From JBFMAE01 sp040756085 (lineage in GTDB: Bacteria; Desulfobacterota; BSN033; UBA1163): a DNA stretch of 10,328 bases. The notes below the pieces were generated by a model, which was given only the letters and a program-made list of their open reading frames with translations, searched no databases and had not been told where the DNA came from. The translations under genes were made by a program, and so were the position numbers. Positions 6,002 to 10,328 of the stretch are shown here, piece by piece (position 1 is the first letter of the stretch; each line of letters starts with the position of its first letter). The DNA is taken from positions 1 to 10,328 of the forward strand of contig JBFMAE010000361.1 of assembly GCA_040756085.1 (NCBI GenBank). Reading direction: 5' to 3'.

Positions 6002-6379
6002 CTATTCCTTCTCTTTTTTCTTCCCGACGATGGCTCGACGCGGTCCTTTTCGTGTCCTGGCGTTGGTGTGAGTCCTTTGGCCGTGAACAGGCAGAGATTT
6101 CCGATGGCGAAGTCCCCGGTAGGAGCCGATATCCATTAATCGTTTAATGTTAGTGACCACCTCCCGTCTGCGATCTCCTTCCACCTTGTATTCCTGTTCC
6201 AGAATGTCCCGGAGGCGGACCACCTCTCCTTCGGTCAACTTGTTGACCTTGGTATCCCTGTTGATGTTTGCTTTTTCGAGAATTTTATTGGAAGAGGGTC
6301 TTCCAATCCCATAGATATACGTGAGGGCGATCTCCACCCGTTTATCTTTTGGAAGATCGACTCCTGCAATACGTGCCAT
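6002..6379 (-). CDS. rpsM: 30S ribosomal protein S13
   Basis: S13 is a head protein of the small subunit that contacts the P-site tRNA and forms intersubunit bridges with the 50S. The product is 125 residues, the normal range. It starts MARIAGVDLPKDKRVEIALTY, has the GIG helix-two-turn-helix motif (IYGIGRPSSNKIL, about 22-34), then DIGSYRGLRHRKSLPVHGQR at about 83-102 and the basic tail TNARTRKGPRRAIVGKKK that reaches the tRNA. The ATG at 6379 is preceded by AAGGAG (6386-6391) six bases upstream. In E. coli S4 represses translation at this gene; whether the 122-bp leader here does the same cannot be read directly. Confidence 0.97.
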   Translation of the reverse strand: MARIAGVDLPKDKRVEIALTYIYGIGRPSSNKILEKANINRDTKVNKLTEGEVVRLRDILEQEYKVEGDRRREVVTNIKRLMDIGSYRGLRHRKSLPVHGQRTHTNARTRKGPRRAIVGKKKEKE

Positions 6380-6464
6380 ATGGTGCTCCTTCGTCGCTGT
6401 TTGAGGATTAAGGATCGCTATGCTCGAGGTTTAAGGCAAAAGATTTTCTAGCCTCCAACCTAAA

Positions 6465-6483
6465 GTCCCACCAAAGGCGGGAC
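6465..6483. repeat. Compact hairpin between rpmJ and rpsM
   Basis: On the - strand GTCCCGCC and GGTGGGAC pair over eight positions (one G-U) around a TTT loop. A weak T-run (ACTTTAGG) follows, so it is at best a poor terminator or an RNA-processing or stability stem between rpmJ and rpsM. The same hairpin exists on the + strand with one A-C mismatch. Confidence 0.5.
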
Positions 6484-6501
6484 GCTCCTCTAACCCTTCA
6501 T

Positions 6502-6615
6502 TTAGCCTTGCCGTTGTTTGTGTTTGGGGTTTTCACAGATCACACGGATTACCCCTTTTCGTTTTACAATTTTACACTTATCACAGATTTTTTTGACCGA
6601 AGCCCTAACTTTCAC
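6502..6615 (-). CDS. rpmJ: 50S ribosomal protein L36 (GTG start)
   Basis: L36 is the smallest protein of the large subunit and packs against 23S rRNA with a bound zinc. Reading the - strand from the GTG at 6615 gives 37 residues, MKVRASVKKICDKCKIVKRK then GVIRVICENPKHKQRQG, and a TAA at 6504-6502. This is a textbook full-length L36. The zinc ligands C11, C14, C27 and H32 are all present, so it is the C+ form. The GTG start is supported by the invariant MKVRASVK N-terminus; the upstream AGGGTAGAG is only a moderate ribosome-binding sequence. Its place between infA and rpsM is the classical one. A 241-bp repeat-rich gap separates it from infA. Confidence 0.95.
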   Translation of the reverse strand: MKVRASVKKICDKCKIVKRKGVIRVICENPKHKQRQG

Positions 6616-6691
6616 CGTCTCTACCCTGTTTTTGAAGAAATTTAATTCAAACTTTCAAATCCCCCCATCCGTCCGACGCCATAGTCTGGCC

Positions 6692-6788
6692 TGCCTGCAC
6701 GACCTGCTCGCCGAACCTGCCTTCGCCGAAACGCTTCGTGCAGGCAAGCAAGTTCTCTGGCAGGCGAGAGCGTTTCGGCGAAGGCAGG
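6692..6788. repeat. Interleaved inverted repeats in the infA-rpmJ spacer
   Basis: Two perfect inverted repeats cross each other. TGCCTGCACGA (6692-6702) pairs with TCGTGCAGGCA (6736-6746). CCTGCCTTCGCCGAAACGCT (6716-6735) pairs with its exact 20-base complement at 6769-6788. Because the order is A-B-A'-B', the two stems cannot both form as simple hairpins: the RNA would form either one (alternative folds) or a pseudoknot. A further 6-bp pair, CTCGCC (6708-6713) with GGCGAG (6763-6768), also crosses. Sequence phrases match the other CCTGCC elements nearby. Confidence 0.75.
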
Positions 6789-6803
6789 CTTTGGACAGCG
6801 GCG

Positions 6804-6843
6804 CCCCCCTTCCTGCCTACCGCAGGCAGGTGCTAAAGGGGGT
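6804..6843. repeat. CCTGCC-type hairpin just downstream of infA
   Basis: CCTGCCT (6812-6818) and AGGCAGG (6824-6830) form the inner stem around ACCGC. CCCCCTT (6805-6811) and AAGGGGG (6836-6842) extend it with a small bulge. It starts about 14 bp beyond the infA stop (read on the - strand). It is GC-rich and lacks a T-run, so it could slow RNA decay or polymerase but is not a standard terminator. Confidence 0.65.
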
Positions 6844-6856
6844 GAAGATGGATTAT

Positions 6857-7075
6857 CTATTTCTCCCGGAAAATTATTCTGCCCCGGGTGAGATCATAGG
6901 GTGACAATTCCACTGTCACTTTATCCCCGGGGAGGATCTTGATGAAGTGCATTCTCATCTTTCCAGAAATATGGGCCAGCACCTTGTGCCCATTTTCCAA
7001 CTCCACTCGAAACATGGCATTGGGAAGGGTTTCCAAGACCTTCCCCTCCACCTGGATGGCTTCCTCCTTTGGCAT
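6857..7075 (-). CDS. infA: Translation initiation factor IF-1
   Basis: IF-1 binds the A site of the 30S subunit and cooperates with IF-2 and IF-3 during initiation. The product is 72 residues, the exact family length, and is a single OB-fold. The sequence is nearly consensus, with EGKVLETLPNAMFRVELENG followed by HKVLAHISGKMR, then LPGDKVTVELSPYDLTRGRI. The ATG at 7075 follows GGAGAGG (7078-7084). Only 17 bp separate it from the adk stop, leaving no room for the map gene often found here. After infA the operon opens into a 241-bp repeat-rich gap before rpmJ. Confidence 0.97.
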   Translation of the reverse strand: MPKEEAIQVEGKVLETLPNAMFRVELENGHKVLAHISGKMRMHFIKILPGDKVTVELSPYDLTRGRIIFREK

Positions 7076-7092
7076 AGCCTCTCCAATCCCCC

Positions 7093-7746
7093 TTAACCGG
7101 ATGTGCCTTCTAATTGACGAGCGATTCGTTCAAAAATTTGATCCTGTCCCCCTACGCCCTGAATGGTGCGAAGCGTGTTTTTATTCTGGTAATACTGGAT
7201 GAGCGGAGCGGTCTGACGCTGATACTCCTTCAACCGTGTTCGGATAGTTTCCTCCTTGTCATCTTCCCTCTGATAAAGCGTTCCACTACACCGATCACAA
7301 ATCCCTTCCTGCTTGGGGGGTTGAAAAAGAAGGTGAAACATCGCCCCACAGTTTTTGCAGGTCCTCCTTCCGGTGAGCCGACGCACGAGTTCTTCGGGGT
7401 CCACTTCAATATTGATGACGTGGTCAATCGACTTCCCTATTTTGACAAGGATGGGTTGGAGCGCCTCTGCCTGAGCAATCGTTCTCGGAAACCCATCAAG
7501 GATGAAACCCGGTTGACAATCCGGTACCCTCAACCGCTCATCGATGATCCCGATGACGATTTCATCCGGAACGAGTTGTCCTTGGTCCATAAATCCCTTT
7601 GCCTTCATTCCCAAAGGGGTGCTCTCTTTTACAGCTGCCCTTAAAATATCTCCGGTAGAGATCTGGGGAATGCGATAACGTTCGACGATCCTCTGTGCCT
7701 GAGTGCCCTTTCCCGCCCCCGGAGGGCCTAATAAAATAAGATTCAC
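7093..7746 (-). CDS. adk: Adenylate kinase (zinc-LID type, GTG start)
   Basis: This cytoplasmic enzyme interconverts ATP + AMP and 2 ADP, keeping adenylate energy charge balanced. The product is 217 residues, the long bacterial form. The P-loop GPPGAGKGT is at residues 7-15, STGDILRAA (AMP-binding region) at 30-38, and DGFPRT at 84-89. The LID domain carries four cysteines, C130-X2-C133 and C150-X2-C153, a structural zinc site as in Bacillus and many anaerobes. RRLTGRRTC at 122-130 supplies catalytic arginines. The start is GTG at 7746, supported by AAAGGA at 7753-7758 and the conserved N-terminus just before the P-loop. It follows secY after 179 bp containing a repeat and a terminator-like hairpin, so its transcription may be partly uncoupled from secY. 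Confidence 0.97.
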   Translation of the reverse strand: MNLILLGPPGAGKGTQAQRIVERYRIPQISTGDILRAAVKESTPLGMKAKGFMDQGQLVPDEIVIGIIDERLRVPDCQPGFILDGFPRTIAQAEALQPILVKIGKSIDHVINIEVDPEELVRRLTGRRTCKNCGAMFHLLFQPPKQEGICDRCSGTLYQREDDKEETIRTRLKEYQRQTAPLIQYYQNKNTLRTIQGVGGQDQIFERIARQLEGTSG

Positions 7747-7762
7747 TTAAAATCCTTTGCTT

Positions 7763-7786
7763 AAAAAACAGCATGCTCCTGCTGTT
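7763..7786 (-). terminator. Terminator-like hairpin between secY and adk
   Basis: On the - strand AACAGCA (7786-7780) pairs with TGCTGTT (7773-7767) around a six-base loop (GGAGCA). A run of six T (7768-7763) overlaps and follows the stem, only a few bases before the adk Shine-Dalgarno (7758-7753). The shape is that of an intrinsic terminator, but the 7-bp stem has only three G-C pairs, so it would be weak. It may act as an attenuator that lowers adk-infA expression relative to secY. Confidence 0.42.
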
Positions 7787-7800
7787 ACCGGATGTGAAAT

Positions 7801-7919
7801 TCCAATCACCAAATCCCAAATTCCAAATAATATCCAATCACCAAATGACTTCTTTATAATTTCGGTCATTGGGACTTGGGTCATTATTTGGATATTGGTG
7901 CTTGGAATTTGGTGCTTCA
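7801..7919. repeat. AT-rich CCAAAT-type long imperfect inverted repeat between secY and adk
   Basis: Left and right halves (about 7801-7849 and 7865-7919) are imperfect reverse complements. Exact blocks include TCCAAATAAT (7822-7831) with ATTATTTGGA (7883-7892) and AATGAC (7844-7849) with GTCATT (7865-7870). CACCAAATCCC (7807-7817) matches GGAATTTGGTG (7904-7914) at ten of eleven positions. The arms themselves are built from short repeated CCAAAT/ATTTGG units. It contains no gene. It looks like a dispersed intergenic element, not a regulator specific to this operon. Confidence 0.65.
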
Positions 7920-7925
7920 TAGCCT

Positions 7926-9254
7926 TTACCCCCGTCTCCCTTTCAATCTTCCTTTTTTCATCAACCCTTCGTAGTGTCTCGTCAGCATGTGGGCTTCAAT
8001 CTGTTGAACCGTGTCCAGGGCTACACCGACCACGATCAGCAAGGCCGTTCCTCCAAAATAGAAAGGGACATTGAATCTCCCGATCAGAATGGTGGGCAGG
8101 ACGCAGATGGCGGAGACATATATGGCTCCTCCAAGAGTGATTCGAGTGAGCACTTTGTCAATATACTCAGAGGTTTTCTGCCCGGGTCGAATGCCCGGGA
8201 TGTAACCGCCAAACTTCTTCATATTTTCGGCCACATCGTTTGGGTTGAAGGTGACCGCGGTATAAAAATAGCAGAAGAAGATGATGAATCCAACATAGAG
8301 AAGATTATAAAGGAGGGCACCGGGGCCCAGGCTATGGAGAACCGACTGAATCCAGGGATATTCGTCGAGAAGGGGTTTCGGTAAAAAGTTGGCGATCGTC
8401 AATGGAAACATCAGTATCGAAGAAGCGAAGATGGGAGGGATGACGCCCGAAGTGTTGAGCTTGAGGGGGAGATGGGTGCTCTGCCCGCCATAAACCTTCC
8501 TCCCCACGATCCGTTTGGCATATTGGACAGGCAGCCTGCGCTGGCCGGTTTCAACAAAGATGATCACCGCGACCACCAGGACCATGATGATGATCAAGAC
8601 CAGGATGGTGATGATATTCATCTGTCCCACTCTGAACAATTCATAGGTGCCGGCAATGGCATTGGGCATTCTGGCGACTATTCCTGCAAAGATGATCAGG
8701 GAGATGCCATTCCCAATTCCCCTCTCTGTAATCTGCTCACCCAACCACATGATGAAGGCAGTGCCAGCGGTAAGTGTGATCACGGTCATGATCCGGAAGG
8801 ACCATCCCGGAATGAGGACGATCATCTCACCGGCTGCTCCCCTCATATTCTCCAAGCCGACTGCAATCCCGAACCCCTGGATCATGCTGAGAATCACCGT
8901 TCCATAACGAGTATATTGGACGATCTTTTTCCTGCCGATCTCCCCTTCTTTCTGGAGACGTTCGAGATAGGGGATGACGACGGTGAGCAGCTGGAGGATG
9001 ATGGAGGCGCTGATATAGGGCATGATGCCCAGAGCAAAGACGGAGAGCCTTTCTAATGCCCCTCCGGAAAACATATCGATGAGGCTAAAGAGAGTGCCCC
9101 TTGCCTGTTCGAAGAAGGAGGCGAGGGCATCTCCATTAATTCCAGGGGTAGGAATATGGACACCGACCCGATAAACCGCCAGAAAGAAAAAGGTGAACAG
9201 GATCCTCCGTTTCAGTTCCGGTATCTTAAAGATGTTCTGGGCTCCTGAAATCAT
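7926..9254 (-). CDS. secY: Preprotein translocase subunit SecY
   Basis: This is the central channel of the Sec translocon, ten membrane spans, which moves unfolded proteins across or into the inner membrane with SecE, SecG and SecA. The product is 442 residues, the usual length. The N-terminal VGVHIPTPGING (30-41) leads into the plug region, and FSGGALERLSVFALGIMPYI (62-81) covers the start of TM2. GEQITERGIGNGISLIIFAG (172-191), YGGQSTHLPLKLNTSGVIPP (255-274) and NPNDVAENMKKFGGYIPGIR (337-356) are near-universal SecY segments, the last being the cytoplasmic loop that contacts SecA and ribosomes. The ATG overlaps the rplO stop as ATGA, with GGAGGT (9264-9269) inside rplO, so translation is coupled to L15. 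No truncation is seen. Confidence 0.97.
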   Translation of the reverse strand: MISGAQNIFKIPELKRRILFTFFFLAVYRVGVHIPTPGINGDALASFFEQARGTLFSLIDMFSGGALERLSVFALGIMPYISASIILQLLTVVIPYLERLQKEGEIGRKKIVQYTRYGTVILSMIQGFGIAVGLENMRGAAGEMIVLIPGWSFRIMTVITLTAGTAFIMWLGEQITERGIGNGISLIIFAGIVARMPNAIAGTYELFRVGQMNIITILVLIIIMVLVVAVIIFVETGQRRLPVQYAKRIVGRKVYGGQSTHLPLKLNTSGVIPPIFASSILMFPLTIANFLPKPLLDEYPWIQSVLHSLGPGALLYNLLYVGFIIFFCYFYTAVTFNPNDVAENMKKFGGYIPGIRPGQKTSEYIDKVLTRITLGGAIYVSAICVLPTILIGRFNVPFYFGGTALLIVVGVALDTVQQIEAHMLTRHYEGLMKKGRLKGRRG

Positions 9255-9694
9255 GAGCCGACGACCTCCACCCTTCCTGAGGCAGCCTCCACCTTTTTAA
9301 GCGCAGCCTTGCTTGCTTGGTGCACACGGATGACCAATGGGTGCTCGAGCTCTCCGTCGGAGAGAAGTTTCACCGCATCCCCCTTTTTTCGAAGGCCCGA
9401 TTGTTCCAGGAGATCGGGTTCCACTACAGTATCTCTGGGGAAACGGTTGAGGTCTCCCACATGGATGATGGAAAATCGTTTTTTAAAAGGATTACGGAAA
9501 CCCCTCTTGGGAAGACGTCGCTGGAGGGGCATCTGACCTCCCTCAAAACCGGCCTTCGTTCCCCCACCGGAACGGGCATTCTGACCTTTGGCTCCCCGAC
9601 AGGCGGTTTTGCCATGGCCGGATCCAGGCCCTCTTCCCACACGTTTTTTCTTTCTTCTTGCTCCCTTTGGAGGTTTCAGCTCTTCCAATCTCAT
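9251..9694 (-). CDS. rplO: 50S ribosomal protein L15
   Basis: L15 is a late-assembly protein of the large subunit with a long N-terminal arm that threads into 23S rRNA. The product is 147 residues, normal for the family. The arm is Gly/Arg/Lys-rich: KKKRVGRGPGSGHGKTACRG at about 16-35, then GQNARSGGGTKAGFEGGQMPL and QRRLPKRGFRNPFKK. The globular C-terminal half follows from about residue 75 (IIHVGDLNRFP). The start ATG at 9694 has GAAGGG at 9703-9708, eight bases upstream, and lies 17 bp after the rpmD stop. The stop overlaps secY by 4 bp. Confidence 0.96.
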   Translation of the reverse strand: MRLEELKPPKGARRKKKRVGRGPGSGHGKTACRGAKGQNARSGGGTKAGFEGGQMPLQRRLPKRGFRNPFKKRFSIIHVGDLNRFPRDTVVEPDLLEQSGLRKKGDAVKLLSDGELEHPLVIRVHQASKAALKKVEAASGRVEVVGS

Positions 9695-9711
9695 CCGCTT
9701 TTCCCTTCAGA

Positions 9712-9912
9712 TCAATCCATCACTTCTAACAGATGGATCACACGATGAATCATTCCTCGAATCTCGGGTTGGTCCGGCAAGGTGAGGGTTTGATGGAGTC
9801 GTTTAAATCCTAGGCCCTCAATAGCCTTCCTCTGGCCTTCGGGTCGTCCGATCACACTCCTTTTCCATTTGACCGTGATCGTTTTTCCCTCTTTCTTCTT
9901 GGTCCTTTTCAT
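9712..9912 (-). CDS. rpmD: 50S ribosomal protein L30
   Basis: L30 is a small 23S rRNA-binding protein with a ferredoxin-like fold. The product is 66 residues, slightly longer than the 59-60 typical of E. coli. TITVKWKRSVIGRPEGQRKA at about 11-30, GLGFKRLHQTLTLPD at about 33-47, and IRGMIHRVIHLLEV near the end are diagnostic. The extra length comes from a short basic N-terminus (MKRTKKKEGK). The ATG at 9912 overlaps the rpsE stop as ATGA, with GAAGGGG (9920-9926) inside rpsE, indicating translational coupling. Confidence 0.94.
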   Translation of the reverse strand: MKRTKKKEGKTITVKWKRSVIGRPEGQRKAIEGLGFKRLHQTLTLPDQPEIRGMIHRVIHLLEVMD

Positions 9913-10328
9913 ACTCGAACCCCTTCATTGTCTTCTGCTTTCTCACGCCTCTTTTCAATGACCTCTTCCGGAACCTTCAGTTGGTTGATCGCTTGCAGGG
10001 TGGCTTTGATGAGGTTGTAAGGATTGTTCGATCCCAGAGACTTCGTCAGGATGTTTTGAATCCCGGCCGATTCGGCAATCGCCCTGACGGAGGCACCGGC
10101 GATGACGCCCGTTCCCTCGGAGGCAGGCTTTAAGAGAACCTTTGCTGCGCCAAATTTTCCCATCACTTCGTAGGGGATCGTCTTATTAACAATGGGAACA
10201 TAGATCAGGCTGCGTTTCGCATGTTCAATGCCCTTGCGGATGGCCTCGGGGACTTCATTAGCTTTTCCCAGTCCGCTCCCCACATAGCCTTTCCCGTCCC
10301 CCACCACCACCAAGGCGCTGAAGCTGAA
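9909..10328 (-). CDS. rpsE: 30S ribosomal protein S5, C-terminal part (cut by window edge)
   Basis: S5 helps shape the decoding centre and mRNA entry, and its mutations affect accuracy and spectinomycin response. The frame is open to the right window edge and reads FSFSALVVVGDGKGYVGSGL from its first visible base. About 139 residues are present, and the N-terminal part (about 25-35 residues) is outside. The TTG near 10313 is internal, not a start. FSFSALVVVGDGKG, LGKANEVPEAIRKGIEHAKR, and GTGVIAGASVRAIAESAGI with SLGSNNPYNLIKATLQAI are characteristic of the end of the dsRBD-like domain and the whole C-terminal domain. It overlaps rpmD by 4 bp. Confidence 0.96.
   Translation of the reverse strand, partial: FSFSALVVVGDGKGYVGSGLGKANEVPEAIRKGIEHAKRSLIYVPIVNKTIPYEVMGKFGAAKVLLKPASEGTGVIAGASVRAIAESAGIQNILTKSLGSNNPYNLIKATLQAINQLKVPEEVIEKRREKAEDNEGVRV

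Noticed and set aside
6531..6595. TCACAGATCACACGGATT-like phrases resembling the ATTACACAGATTA intergenic repeats
   Set aside because: These bases encode the zinc-binding part of L36 (ICDKC and VICENP), so the similarity is coding coincidence.
5700..6850. CRISPR array suggested by recurring CCTGCC palindromes
   Set aside because: Copies are few, irregularly spaced, variable in loop and flanks, with no uniform spacers and no cas genes.
6518..6904. 128-codon open frame on the + strand
   Set aside because: It runs antisense through rpmJ, across the palindromes and into infA; it has no family resemblance and is a shadow.
8472..9056. Long Asp/His-rich + strand open frame
   Set aside because: It is exactly antisense to secY; its composition is the complement of hydrophobic codons, not a real acidic protein.
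9317..9748. 143-codon + strand open frame
   Set aside because: It is antisense to rplO and the end of rpmD; a shadow frame in GC-rich ribosomal DNA.

Overview
The window is part of an ordinary bacterial chromosome: two operons that converge near position 2,600-2,740. The left quarter (+ strand, about 1-2453) carries the end of a branched-chain amino-acid (LIV/HAAT) ABC transporter locus: a truncated periplasmic binding protein, then the two membrane permeases livH and livM. The rest (- strand, 10328 down to 2738) is the distal part of the spc operon followed by the alpha operon. In transcription order it reads rpsE (cut by the window edge), rpmD, rplO, secY, adk, infA, rpmJ, rpsM, rpsK, rpsD, rpoA, rplQ. 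A strong rho-independent terminator at 2651-2691 closes it.

Taxonomy is inference only. The gene order, the four-cysteine (zinc) forms of S4, L36 and adenylate kinase, the LIV transporter beside the ribosomal genes, and the repeat-filled spacers fit a Desulfobacterota (Deltaproteobacteria)-like or related anaerobic lineage. No 16S rRNA or other decisive marker is present.

The upstream half (rpsE-rpmD-rplO-secY) is compact, with 4-bp ATGA overlaps and short gaps. From secY onward the operon loosens. Spacers of 120-350 bp separate secY/adk, infA/rpmJ, rpmJ/rpsM, rpsM/rpsK, rpsK/rpsD and rpsD/rpoA. Several of these hold palindromic, repeat-like DNA: CCTGCC-type hairpins at 5702-5755, 5942-5961, 6692-6788 and 6804-6843, and a CCAAAT-type inverted repeat at 7801-7919. 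The map gene (methionine aminopeptidase), common between adk and infA, is missing. rpmJ (37 codons, GTG start) lies in the gap between infA and rpsM.

Functionally, the - strand operon makes ribosomal proteins S5, L30, L15, L36, S13, S11, S4 and L17, the Sec translocon channel, adenylate kinase, initiation factor IF-1 and the RNA polymerase alpha subunit. The + strand genes make the periplasmic and membrane parts of an amino-acid uptake system whose ATPases (LivG/LivF) are outside the window.

I found no undescribed defence or mobile system. The points worth a second look are the repeats inside an essential operon, a near-consensus internal promoter plus hairpin in front of rpsD, a terminator-like hairpin between secY and adk, and a 70-residue Lys/Glu tail on L17.
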